From assembly GCF_000182925.2 (NCBI RefSeq), contig NC_026503.1:930001-994000 (forward strand): 64,000 nucleotides of DNA, written 5' to 3'. This DNA is from Neurospora crassa OR74A. Its lineage: Eukaryota > Ascomycota > Sordariomycetes > Sordariales > Sordariaceae. Below the pieces are notes generated by a model. That model had not been told where the DNA came from and searched no databases. It was given only the letters and a program-made list of their open reading frames with translations. Shown piece by piece: positions 23,607 through 35,847 of this stretch. Each line of letters starts with the position of its first letter. Position 1 is the stretch's first letter. A program made the position numbers and the translations under genes.

Positions 23607-26600
23607 GTATACTAAGAAAACTACTTTGAAACCGGAAACGCCAATTTCTAGTCGAAGAGTACTCCAAAACGAAAACTAACAACAGCAATCGATTCAGGAG
23701 GGTTATTTACGTCCCTTACAATATCCTATAATAAACGCAGCAACGGTATTATATTATTATTGCCGATAGCTATCGATAGCAGTACTTGTAGATTCGAAAA
23801 TAGTATCTACAACCCGCTCGCAGAAATCTCAGTATACAATAATCCCGAAGCCGTACTCACTACGAAGACCTCGAATAAAACGGAAAAAAACGACAAAATA
23901 TTAAAGAAGTTTATCGCTAGAATGAATAAGTCTACGGACTACAATACTATTTTAACTAAGGACCGTCGTTAAACTCGAGAATTACTTTTCGAATTTGTAA
24001 AAATATATATTAGAAAAAGTAGGTCTACGCAACCCGAAGCTAATAAGGCTAAAACCGACTAATTTATTACTAAGAAGGATTTCAACAACCTAAAGAAGGA
24101 TATTTTAAAAAAAATTAAAAAGGGCGCCCAAAAAGCGCTAAAGTATTAAACTAATATTGTAGTAAAAACCAACCCAAGTAAAATCGGTATTACCTTCTAA
24201 TAACTACCTACTACTATTAAAAAATTTATCTCCTTCAACTTCGAACAGCAATTTACTATTAAAAGAGCAATAATTACCGCCGAATTCGTAAACTATTCGA
24301 ACGAAAATATAAAAACAACCCTAGCCACTTACTTAAGTAAAAAGAAACCCAACCTAATAATCTACGCAATTATTAGGATACTAATAACCGAAAACTATAT
24401 AATTGTATTTAATAAGCCTATACATACTTAATACTAGCAAAACCAAGCGTAGGCTAAAGAAATTTTCAACCCTAATATTTTTATTACTATAAGTATTGTA
24501 AATATATTAATTCGGAACGTACCCTAAAACAACATTAATAACTATACTACAATAGAAACTATTTCGAATATAGTAAAGGAGAAAAACCCGGAGGCATCTA
24601 TTATTAAAATTCGGCTATAGAAAAGAAGAGATAAAGAAAATAGAAGCCTACTCCTTATAGAAATCGCTACCGTATTAACAATATACTTCCTCCAGGATAA
24701 CCTCTTTCTCTAGGATAACAGCGTATACCTATACGAACTATTCCAAACCTCGAACAACGTCTAATAATACTTTAAATATTAAAGAATTAAATATACAATA
24801 AAATTCTACTATTAAAATAATATTTATACCTACTATAACGAAGCCAAACACAAAGGAGACCGCTTTAACAAAATAAATTATCTATCTAATAATAATAAAT
24901 TACTTATTTATTATAAACTATATAGGAAAAAGGGGTATTATACGTATAACCGCAAAAAATACCCTATTCTCTAGAAGGTAATTATAAAGGCGTTTATTGC
25001 GTATACTAAAAGGCTATAAGTATTCGCCCCCCGTAAAAACCTAACCAAAAAGGTATTAGAGCTAATAATAGAGATTATAAATAAAAGCATCCTACTAAAC
25101 ACTCCCCCTAACTCCCGTACTATTACTACCCTAAAGAGATATATTAGAAGAAGCACAAAGAAAGGACGGCTAAAAAAATTAATCGGCCTATCTAACCGGC
25201 CGAAGCCTATAACCGTACAAAGTCTAATAAATAAATACTATATATACTTATAAAGCGTAGGAGGAAATTGGCTATATAATAGTAATAACGCCTATACAAT
25301 TATAACCCCCCCTAAAGAAGCAATACCCTTATCCTCCGCTAAAGGATTAAAAGGAACCCCATTCTAAGGTAATTAATAATCCAACTAAAAATACTCTATT
25401 AGAATATAAGGAAGTCGTATAAGAAGGAAAAACTTCTATTCGAATAAAAGGAGACTTACAATATTATAATAATCTAAAAACTAAATAAAAATCTAAATAG
25501 GGATATTTATCGTCCTAAAGGCAAAAGGTATTTCAAAGTTAATTATTTAGAGAAGGGAAGGGCAATAATATATATAAATAAAAAATAGAATTTAAAGGAC
25601 TTAAACTTCTAAACCGGAAAAAATTAAACCGCAATTACATTTAAAAATTTAAAGGATCTAACGACTATCTATTCTATCTACTCTCCTATCCTTATATAAG
25701 GAATACTAGAGTATTAATAAGGGTCACCGCTCCTCAAATTTATTAAAGCCGGACCTCTAACGAAAAACCTAATTACTATTAAAAACTTTAACCTCTATTA
25801 TCCTAATTAAAATTTAAAGAATAAAACTAACCTAAGGGCTATTCGCCTCCTTATATAAGTATAATACTAAAAACTTAATCTATTTACCCCCCGTAGTAAA
25901 CCGATTAGATTTAGGAACGCAATACGAAGAGAGAAAAATAGGACGATCAACTATATATAACTATTACCCGAAATCGAAGCCGAATATTAGAGAACGCAAT
26001 AATACGAATAAACCAACTCGGACCACTACCCTCAAAAAATCTAAGTCCAAGTAGGAAGAAAAAATAAAAAAACTAAAGAAGAAGGAAGATATAATTAGAA
26101 TCTTATAAATACAAAGAAAGTAAAAAAAGCATTAAAAAAACAAATATTAGTCCTAAAAAGAATTAATATAATAAAAAACCTTAAACTCGCCTTTTACAAA
26201 TTTAATAAAAAATTTACAAATATTACAAAGGAATTCGTTCCGTACTAAAAAAAAGGTCGAAAGAAGAAAGTAAACTAATAAACGTTAAAATATAAAATAA
26301 TTACAAAAGAAATATAGAAGATATACTAAAAATAATTCAAATACCGAACAATATTAAACTAAAAAAAGTTTATCGAAATTATAATAAAAAAGAAGAAAAT
26401 TATTACAAAGGCCTAATAAACTACGTAGTATAATAATATCGCCAAAATTTTAAAAAACCTAAATTGATTTTAACTACTAAAATAATAAACTTAAACCTAA
26501 AACTACCGACTAATAAATCTACCCAAACTACTAACCCTTTAAACCTACGAAGGAGTAGTAAAAATTGGAAACTACAATAGTAAAGCCGAAATCTTCGCCA

Positions 26601-29600
26601 ACCGCTTTTTCCCGAAGGTAAAAATCCTAATAGATCACTTACTAAATTAAATTAAACTACTAAAAAGTATTAACCTAATAATTATTAATAACCTAATTAA
26701 TAAAAAGGACGTTTAAGACGTACTCTCCTAAATAACGCTTAATAAAACCCCTAGGGTCGATTAGTACTTAAATAAATTTCTAAAATTATATAAATAACTA
26801 TTCTAGTAAGCTATAGTATATTTAATATCCGCTAACCTCCAATTCGGCTACTTCCTATAGCAATTTAAAGACGTAAAAATTATTATTCTTAAAAAGCTTA
26901 AAAAAAATACTACCTAATAAAAATTAATAAACGTATAAAGACCGATATCGCTATTCAACAATATAAGAAAAATCCTCGAGGCACTTATAACTAAAAAACT
27001 TACGTAGGTAGCTAAAGAGTTCAACCTCCTACCGGAAGGCTAAATAAATAACCGGATAGGCCGTTCGATAAAGTTTATAATTCGGGTAGTTACTAATATA
27101 ATATATACAACCTAGAAATTCGGAGCCGTAATATCCCTTATACTCCTTAATTTAAAAAGAATATTCAATAAAATTAACTATAAGTAACTTCTATATACTC
27201 TATAGGAAATATAACTCCCAATATAGATTATTAAGTAAGTAATAAACTTCATCACCAATAAAAAAAGTTCCTTCTTCTTTAATAATAAAACGTCCTACCC
27301 TTATATAATTACTACTAACGTACTATAAAGCTCCTCCCTCTCCCCTATTCTATTTATTCTCTTTATTACCCTATTATACTAGAAATTAGTAGTAATCCTA
27401 AATATAATTACAATTAACTTTATAAATAATATTAATATCGTAGTAATAGCCCGTACTACTAAAGAGAACTACCGGATACTATAAATAGCATAGGAAATAT
27501 ATTTAAAATAAGTAAAGGCGAAAAGTATAGAATTTAAAGCAATTAAAACGGAGCTAATATATTTTACACAAACGAAAGTACTAAAGACAGAAACTTTCTA
27601 ACTCAAAAATATCGTACTTTAACCAATAAAATTAATACAATTCCTAAGGGTATAATTAAACTATAAATTCAATTATAGGGCTTATATAAAAGTAATAAAA
27701 AAAAAATAATAACCCAAACAAATATACTTACAAAATTAGCAACAAAGATATAAAGTTACTCCTTTACTCGGATAAAAGAAATATATACTAAATATATTTG
27801 TAACGCTATTATATATAGAACCTCAATATTCTACTAACTAACTAAAATTAATAAGAAACTACAAAAAATCGTAATTAAATTAACGAAATACTAAACCAAA
27901 TACTTAAAAATTATTATTAAGGTATATAAAACTATACTAATAAAAAACCTAAAAATAAAAATATTCTATCTACCACTCAACTTCTACCTTAATAAAAAAA
28001 TCCGAACCTTTAAAGAAAGGCTCGCTTAGATAGACCAAACCCAATTCGTACAGAGGATAATAACCTAAATCTCCAACTATATCTAAATATAATAATCAAA
28101 AGGTCGGCTACCTACTAACAAACTAGAAAACAATATAACCAAAATACAATAGGCCGAAGAATAAGTACTAATAGAAAAACTATTAATAATAGTAACTAAT
28201 CCCCCCCCAAATTTAAGGACCCTACTACTACTATTGTAAATCCCAAAACTAATAACTACCAACTAAAAAGAATAATTAGAAAATACAACGAATTGGAAAT
28301 AAATATCATATTACAATTACTACCTAATAGTAGCAATAATAAAATCAGAACGACGGTACAAATTTACTATCGCCGACCTTACCCTTAAATTTAATAAAGA
28401 AGCTATCCAATAATATATAATTAATATAAAAAAGAAGAAAAAAAAACGCTAAAAACTAAGAAAAAATAAAGAAGAATTATACCTACTAACTAAAATAAAG
28501 AACTCCCTCCTTATCCAAACTAAAATAGAAATTATTAACCTCTAGGCCTTCCTCTATAAAAAGAAAATACCGAACGTCCTAACCCCCATCTACACCTACA
28601 AACTCAAAAAAAAAACCTTCGCCTATATTATTCTAAATTACTTTAACGCAAATACTAACTTCTAAAACAACTTAAAAGCCTAACTACTAACAAAAAAAGA
28701 ACTCTAAAAATTCCTAAATAATAAAACTAAAGCCGAAAGAATTCTATTGTAAATATTAAAGTTAAAGAAATTAAAAAAATACTATTTAATAATCGAATTA
28801 AAAGAGGAACAATATAAAAAAATTGTAAAGTACTCCTAAAAAAAATATAAAATATTAATAATACTAAAATAAAAGGATAAAAGCAGGAAAGAGACGATTA
28901 TACTAATTACAAAAACTATCTAAACTGTAGCTATAATAAAAACCGAAAAATACTATTTAACGAACGTTTAATTATATTTAAAAAATTATTCGAGCAACTC
29001 CATTATACGAACTTAATTTATAATAACCTTATAATACTACTAAACCTAATTATCGTTTATAAAGGGGTAGCTAGGAGGGTTAATAACTATAAAGCTACTA
29101 AGAATAAAACTACCTCCACCAAAACCAAAAACTATACAAATAAAAATAGCAAAACTACTACCACTAAACATAATATATATAAGAGTAATAGCGCTACTAT
29201 TAAAGCCGAACGTAATCCAAACCAAATTTATAGTACTACCGCTAGGAAAAAAAAAGATATAACTATAACGAACATCTCTTACAATCAATTTACAATAACC
29301 CTTCTACTAAAAATCGGTAATACTATAACTAATAGTATAGGAAAAATACTTATAATTAATAAGTAACTTATTATATTCCAAACGAATATATATATAATAA
29401 ATAAAATTATTAGCAATACGAATGAAGGTATCTAAATTAAATTCAAACCTATTCTAACTACCTAATACTATAATAATAATTACCGCCTAAATAGTATTAC
29501 AAACGTTATATAAACCTATAAAAACATCCAATATATATATCTTATAAATATAGGAGTAAGTAACGTTCTAGGCACCGCCAGCTAAAATAGAAATTAAATA

Positions 29601-30552
29601 ATAATAAAAGAAAGGAAATATAAAGAATAAGAAACTTACTAATCGCCGAAATAAAACAAATCTTCTTAGTAACAACCTTATAAAAAATATTAAAAGAGCC
29701 AAGCTTATCGCTGTATAGGACGGAAATAAAATCTAAAGTATAGTAAAGGTAAAGAATCTTACGAATAATACTAATTAAATTAGTATAAAAGCCGAAGAAA
29801 ATAAAGAAAGAAGCCGTACTAATTTAGAGGAAAATAACTACTAAAAAAATTATAAAAAATACAAATAAGGAATACAAATTCTAAAAGTACAACTATAAAG
29901 GACGTAGGGCCTAAGGACATACTAAGGGAGGGACCCTCTATATTGGAAGTTAAATCGATTAAGCTAGGGTAATAATAGCCGGAGGAAGCTATTTTATTAG
30001 AAGGTACAATAGGGAGGAAGGAGAAGAAGGACTAAGAAAGGGCGCTGCGTAGGGGATTATATAAATAGGGGAAGGGGGTCCTTATACTGTTATAAATAAA
30101 TATAAATCCGTAGGGTAATAAAATAAATAATAAGGAAGAAGTATTTATAAATAGAGTAAGGAAGTGGAGAAGTAGAGTAATAAATAGAGAGATAGGACGG
30201 GGAAATAGGAAGAAGGCGGAAGAAGGAACAGTAGGGAATAAAATAGAAAGGTAATAAAGGAAGTAATACACCTAATCTAGTCCTATTCCTATTATCCTTA
30301 TTATTTTAATATTAAAATAATATAGCGGTAGGAGAAACGAAATCAATTCGTTATAGCGGTAGGTAAAAACCGTTATAGCTATAAGCAAAGTAAGAGCGGC
30401 GTAGAGAACTACGACCGAAATAGAGCTGGGGGGTTTTTATCCGGTAGTGCTTAATACCGTACGGTTTTCCCCTCCAGAAAACTGGAGAAGGACCCTATAC
30501 CAATAAGGCGCTATAGTTATAGCATAAGGAATAAGACTATTAATTAATTAAT
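23607..30552 (+). mobile_element. Full-length LINE element 4 (6.95 kb), RIP-mutated
   Basis: This is a second complete + copy, colinear with element 3 along its whole length. It ends in a short simple tail, AAGACTATTAATTAATTAAT. The endonuclease, reverse-transcriptase and 3' untranslated blocks are in the same order. An ORF1 fragment of 70 codons (23,760-23,972) remains open, closely similar to that of element 3. Parts of this copy (for example 28,100-29,300) are very A-rich on the + strand, which suggests strongly strand-biased mutation. No function is expected. Confidence 0.88.
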
Positions 30553-30568
30553 TATTATAAATCCTAAA
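30553..30568 (+). repeat. Target-site duplication of element 4, right copy
   Basis: TATTATAAATCCTAAA is identical to 23,591-23,606; the reading of element 1 continues directly from here. Confidence 0.88.
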
Positions 30569-32863
30569 ACTAATAGCCGCTAACCGGGAGAAATAATTAA
30601 AAAATACAATAAATTAGAAATAAGTATCGTACTACAACTACTACCTAACGGCGGCGGTAGTAAAATTAAAGTAATAATATAAATTTACTATCGCCGACCT
30701 TACCCTTAAATTTAATAAAGAGGCTATCTAGCGATATATAATTAGTATAAAGAAGAAAAAAGGAAAATACTAAAAATTAGGAGAAAATAAAGAAGAACCG
30801 TACCTACTAACTAAAACGAAGAACTCCCTCCTTATTTAAATTAAAATAGAAATTATTAGCTTTTAAACTTTCCTCTATAAGATGAAGATATTAAATATCT
30901 TAACCCCTATCTATATTTATAAATTCGAAAAGGAAACCTTCGCTTATATTATCCTAAATTACTTTAATATAGATACTAACTTCTAGAATAACCCAAAAGC
31001 TCAATTATTAATAAAGGAGGAATTCTAAAAATTCCTAAACAATGGAATTAAAGCCGAAAGAATTCTATTATAAGCGTTAAAATTAGAGAAGTTAAAAGAA
31101 TATTATTTAATAATTAAATTAGAGGAGGAGTAGTGCAAAGAAATTGTAAAATACTCCTAAGAAGAATATAAAATATTAATAATATTAGAATAAAAGGATA
31201 GGAATAAGGAAGAGATAATTATATTAATTATAGGAGCTATTTAAATTGTAATTATAATAAAAACCGAAAAATACTATTTAACAAACGTTTAATTGCACTT
31301 AAAAAATTATTCGAATAGTTTTATTATATAAATTTAATTTGTAATAACCTTATAACGCTATTAAATTCAATCATTATTTATAAGGGGGCGGCCGGGAATA
31401 TTAATAATTATAGGACTACTAGGAATAGAATTACTATTATTAAGATTGGAAATTATATAAATAAAAGTAGCGAAATTACTACCGCCGGATATAATATACG
31501 TAGGAGTAATAGTACTACTACTAGAATTAGACGTAATCCGAACCGGGTTTATAGTATTACCGCTAGGAAAAAAAGGGATACAACTGTAATAAATATCTTT
31601 TATAATTAATTTATAATAACCTTTTTACTAAAAATCAATAATACTATAACTAATAGTATAAGGAAAATACTTATAGTTAGTAGGCAATTCGTTCCGCTCT
31701 AAATGCGTATATATACAATAAACGAAATTATTAATAATATAAATAAAGGTATTTAAATTATATTTAAACCTATTTTAATTACCTAATACTATAATAACGG
31801 TTATTACCTAAATAATATTATAGGTATTATATAGGCCTATAGGAATATTTAATATATATATTTTATAGGTATAGGAATAAGTAGCATTCTAAGTACTACT
31901 GATTAAAATAAAAGTTAAATAGTAATAAAGAAAAAGAAATATAGAAAATAAGAAATTTACTAATCGCCGAAATAAAGTAAACCTTTTTAGTAATAGTTTT
32001 ATAAAAATTATTAGGGGAATTAAATTTATTACTACGAAGGACGGAGGCGAAATTTAGAGTATAGTAAAAGTAAAGAATTTTACAAATAATACTAATTAAA
32101 TTAATATAAGGATTGAGGAGGACGAAGAAGGAAACTATATTAGTTTGGGGGAGGACGACTATTAAAGAAGTTACGAAGGGTATAAATAAAAAATATAAAC
32201 TCTAAAAGTACAACTATAGGGGATATAAGGCCCGGGGATATATTAAGGGAAGGACCCTCTACGTCGAAGGTTAAATTAATCGGGTTAGGGTAATAATAGC
32301 CGGAGGAAATTATTTTATTAAAAGGCGAAATAGGGAAGAAGGAGAAGAAGGATTAGGAAGGGGCGCTATATAAAGGATTATATAAATAGGAAAAGGGGTC
32401 CTTATACTATTATAAATAGAGGTAGATCTATAGGGTAATAAAATAAATAACGGGGAAGAGGTGTTTATAAACAGAATAAGGAGGTAGAGAAGTAAAGTAA
32501 TAAATGAAGAGATAGGATAGAGAAGCGGGAAGAGGGTAGAGGAAGGAGTAGTAAGGAGTAAAATAGAAAGAAGGTAGTAAAAGAAGCGGTACGCCTAATC
32601 TAATCTTATTCCTATTATTTTTATTATTTTAATATTAGGATAATATAGTAGTAGGAGAGACGAGATTAGTTCGCTATGGCGGTGGGTAAAAACTATTATA
32701 ATTGTAAGTAAAGTAGGAGCGGTATAGAGAATTACAACCGAAATGGAGCTAGGGGTTTTCATCCGGCGGTACTTAACACCGTACGGTTTTCCCCTCTAAA
32801 GAACTGGAGAAGGACCCCATGCCAATAAGGCGCTATAGTTATAGTATAGGGAATAAGACTATT
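30569..32863 (+). mobile_element. LINE element 1, 3' part
   Basis: This is the last 2.3 kb of element 1: the end of ORF2, the 3' untranslated region and the GGGAATAAGACTATTATT tail. The three pieces of element 1 add up to about 6.93 kb, the length of the uninterrupted copies. A weak 10-bp candidate target-site duplication, ATTATAAAAA, occurs at 6,150-6,159 and 32,864-32,873; it is low in complexity and so less convincing than the other duplications. Confidence 0.85.
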
Positions 32864-32873
32864 ATTATAAAAA

Positions 32874-33599
32874 TTATTTTTATTAAAACTTAAGGATTTA
32901 CTTCTCTTTACTAATAAAAAAAAAGTATTTTAAAAACTTCCTTTTTATTAAAATAATAATTAAAGAATTCCTACTTAAACTATTTTATGTATTTTAATTT
33001 ATAACTACTTTAAATTATTATTTTTAAATTCTTTATATTCTAAAATAAAGTAAAAACGTAATTCTAAATTGGATTGAACCTTAAACTTCGCTAATATTAA
33101 AGTAATATAATAACTATTAAGCTATTAAGTTTATTGAGCGATTAACTTAAATTATTAAAAAGAAATACCTTTTCTTTTATTTATATTATTAAAAGGCTAA
33201 CAGAAAAAAAAAGGAAAAAAAACTCGAATACAAAATTTTGAAAAAAAAATTTCTTTTTTTTCTTTTTTTTCTTTTTCCAAATTTTCAATTCTAAACCCTA
33301 ACCCTAACCCCCTCTCAAGATTCTAGGGTAAAAAGCGCTATTGCAACTAAAATTCTTCTTTTTATCTTTTTTTACCTTCTTTTTAATAATTAGAGTATAT
33401 ATCAAAATGTGACTAGTATTAAAATGACTGTCTTATTTTTCTCGTTATTTTGGTACCCTATACGCTTTAATACATACAACGGTCGAGGAGCAATTCCAAT
33501 TACAAAGGAAAAAGTGGCTTTTTGTAATTGAAAGTACGGGCCTTGAGTTAAGCTCGATATCCAAATTTCCTCTTTAGGATAGAAGGCTCCGCAATTAAT
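32874..33599. other. AT-rich spacer with a short telomere-like motif
   Basis: Simple A/T-rich sequence with T- and A-runs (33,230-33,280) is followed by CTAAACCCTAACCCTAACCC at about 33,291-33,311, about 2.5 units of CCCTAA. From about 33,400 CpA and TpG reappear, so RIP weakens. No gene was recognised. Confidence 0.5.
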
Positions 33600-33779
33600 A
33601 GTATTTAGACCGCTATAAATAGAACCGCCGCTCCTTCCTCGCTTTAAAGTGGGCCTCTAGTACTACGACCTCTAGTGTGGATTTCTGCCACGATTTTTGG
33701 GCCCGACAACGAATCTGTAAAGGAATAGGCGTTTCAATAACTCTATAGTTATATAGAATAGGGTATAAGATTATTATTA
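33600..33779 (+). repeat. Dispersed repeat R1, copy 2, with LINE-like tail
   Basis: Positions 33,600-33,755 match the R1 copy at 1,461-1,615 in the same orientation. Immediately after it, 33,743-33,779 (CTATAGTTATATAGAATAGGG and a following TTATTATTA) resembles the last about 40 bases of the LINE copies. Copy 1 lacks this tail. The join could be a chance insertion, or R1 could be a short element that borrows the LINE tail; only the similarity itself is seen. Confidence 0.55.
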
Positions 33780-34068
33780 AATATATATAAAATTAGTAAA
33801 TATAATTAATATAAATAAGATAAATAGGTATAGTATAATTACGTATAATATAGTATAATGTAGTATAAAGTACTAGTGTAAATAGTTGTATAAAAAAGAG
33901 TAAAAAGAAATAGCTAAGGTATAGCGATATTGCGTATATTGGAAAGACGAAATTTTGTAGGTAAAAACGGGATTTATAATATTAGGTGTTATTAGCTGAA
34001 CCGCCCTAGTTTTCTAGTGGGGGTGCGTGCCTATAAGTTTTTAGTGTGTGTCGGCAGGTTAACTCTAG

Positions 34069-34267
34069 AATAGGGATAGTACGGTTAATACGGGTATTGA
34101 TAATATAACTTAATTAAAGTTCTATACAAAAGGGGAAATTCATTCAAAATGCGGATCTACCGGCGTTAGAAGATTTTTATTGGGGCTGCGCCCTCTACAC
34201 CACTATAACTAACAGTAGCTCTAGTCTTAAGGACCAGAGTCCAGGACCCGGGCGCTAGCCCCATAAC
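34069..34267 (+). repeat. Dispersed repeat R2, tandem copy 1
   Basis: The unit runs from ATAGGGATAGTACGGTTAATA to GGGCGCTAGCCCCAT. It is repeated at 34,330-34,533 and, inverted, at 2,408-2,600. RIP-type differences distinguish the copies but many CpA and TpG sites survive. Confidence 0.7.
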
Positions 34268-34329
34268 AGTTGCTACTATAGTAGCGGTATATTTTGATTT
34301 ACCATTCTCTAAGTAATGGAACCTAATAT

Positions 34330-34533
34330 AATAGGGATAGTACGGTTAATATAGGTACTAATTGTATAGCGTGATTAAGGTTCTATAAAGGAGGAAAAGT
34401 CTATTCAAAATACTGATCTACTAGCGTTGAGAGGTTTTTATTATACCTGCGCGCTCTACGCTATTATAACTACCTAACAGTAGCTCTGGTCCTAGAGACT
34501 AGAGTCTATAACCCGGGCGCTAGCCCCATGACA
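34330..34533 (+). repeat. Dispersed repeat R2, tandem copy 2
   Basis: This is the second direct copy, about 260 bp downstream of the first. The flanking blocks are also partly duplicated: 34,000-34,065 resembles 34,618-34,672 (TTTCTAG, GGGTGCG and GGTTAACT landmarks), so the whole 33,990-34,680 interval is a decayed local duplication. Confidence 0.65.
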
Positions 34534-34791
34534 TTTACTAGGTCAACCTACTTTAAAATAAGGAAAATCATCATTTTTTAGACTATATAAAGGCCATAGT
34601 TTACATGTCAGCTGTTAGGCTGCAAAAGTGGGTGCGGGTAACTTTCTAGGAGGTGTGGGGAGGTTAACTTCTGATAAGCGTTCTACACAAGGTTGGCTAA
34701 CATGGGGTAAAGACAGCTAAGTACCATAGCGGGAAAATCACCAGCGCATCAAGCCTTGTTGGGGGGGTTCAACGCTTGCAATCTTCACAAG
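34534..34791. other. Boundary between AT-rich island and gene region
   Basis: Base composition changes to balanced GC with normal CpA and TpG within this interval. A 12-mer, CAAGCCTTGTTG, occurs at 34,750-34,761 and again at 34,789-34,800, where it overlaps the start of the inverted-repeat element. No gene was found. Confidence 0.5.
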
Positions 34792-34883
34792 CCTTGTTGT
34801 GAAATCTAGCACTGTTGGCTCCCTAGCACTATTGTTTAAGGAAGGGCTCTTATTGGCTGAACTACTCCGTTCTTTCCTTTTTA

Positions 34884-34914
<31 letters not shown>

Positions 34915-35140
34915 TCTTCCACCTTCTTATTTCCCTATATTAAAGGCAATAACGAACAGCTCCATTAATTATTTGGGCCAGTGGCTCAATGGTTTCTATC
35001 GTTGCTCTTTTTCTTGTGGTTGCTAGTTCAATTCCAATCGGAGGCAGCTTGTTTTCCGTCGCGCGAGAAGTCTCGCCGAAGTGAAAGTGTGAATACCTTC
35101 ATCCGAGCCCCTGCCCACCCCCAAGTAGGCAAAAAAAAAG

Positions 35141-35180
<40 letters not shown>

Positions 35181-35310
35181 AGAAAGGAAACCCCTTGTAG
35201 TAGCTATTACAGAAGGCTACTATAGAGGTCTTTAGCTTTCATCATTTTGCACCTAAATCCGACCAATCAGGGGCCTCCCTCAACCAACAGTGCTAGATCT
35301 CACAACAAGG
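34792..35310. mobile_element. Inverted-repeat element (MITE-like) with tRNA-like core
   Basis: The ends are near-perfect 27-bp inverted repeats: 34,792-34,818 starts CCTTGTTGTG, and 35,284-35,310 is its complement with one mismatch. Weaker similarity continues about 50 bp inward. Inside lie a run of 28 C (34,884-34,911), a tRNA-like stretch (34,975-35,046) and a run of 38 A (35,141-35,178). There is no transposase gene and no RIP. Size and structure suit a non-autonomous DNA element; the A-tract and the tRNA-like part would equally suit a SINE inserted within it. I found no clear target-site duplication. Confidence 0.6.
34975..35046 (+). other. tRNA-like sequence within the inverted-repeat element
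   Basis: An A-box match TGGCTCAATGG (34,982-34,992) and a B-box-like AGTTCAATTCC (35,025-35,035) are correctly ordered. The flanks do not pair as an acceptor stem and the T-arm pairs poorly, so it is not a working tRNA gene. With the A-run about 100 bases downstream it has the layout of a tRNA-derived SINE head and tail. Confidence 0.4.
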
Positions 35311-35847
35311 CTAGGCCAGTTATCTGCTCTAAGATTTGGAACTACCCTTGCAACCCCCTCTCAAGCCTTGACACTCTCCCTATATTTCCGCTGTAGTAGC
35401 AACACTGCACATAAGAGAAAAGTGACACTACAAGCCGACAGAGTCCCTTTGAAAATTGGGCCTCCGGAATCGATCTTGACAATAAATTCAGTAATAGCTT
35501 GAACGTCGGAATTTACCATCCAAATTTGGTTCCAAATGGGTTATACTATTCCACATAAGAAGCTCTTCTGAAAGCCTATTTCCGGACTCATTTCCGGGCG
35601 ACTCGAACACGCTTTTCGTAACATTAGCGTAACCGATTCCTAGCTAGGCTTAAGGACACCGAAGCATCTGGTTGGCGTGGTTGGGACGGGACTCTGTTTC
35701 GTTTGAGCATTCCCGGCCGCGTAAGAGTTGGTGTTCAAGCAGCCACGTCCCCGCGTCCTTGCCTGACACTCCAGGTATCTTTTCTCCTCTTGTTCGATCT
35801 AACACGTACCTACATCCACTGGACTTGGGAGATAAAAGCTTCCAGCC
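35311..35847. other. Intergenic, upstream of LaeA-like gene
   Basis: This is 537 bases of normal composition. Small open frames (for example 35,290-35,502) show no motif. It presumably holds the promoter of the methyltransferase gene; no specific site was recognised. Confidence 0.4.

Noticed and set aside
29046-30271. Hydrophobic minus-strand frames of 79-80 codons within LINE element 4
   Set aside because: Antisense to the RIP-mutated element; apparent membrane segments are a by-product of A-rich sequence.
1-34000. CRISPR-like or satellite array
   Set aside because: Repetition is explained by long dispersed LINE copies; there is no regular short repeat-spacer pattern.
34799-35235. Two + frames with poly-Pro and poly-Lys
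   Set aside because: They are translations of the C-run and A-run in the inverted-repeat element, not genes.
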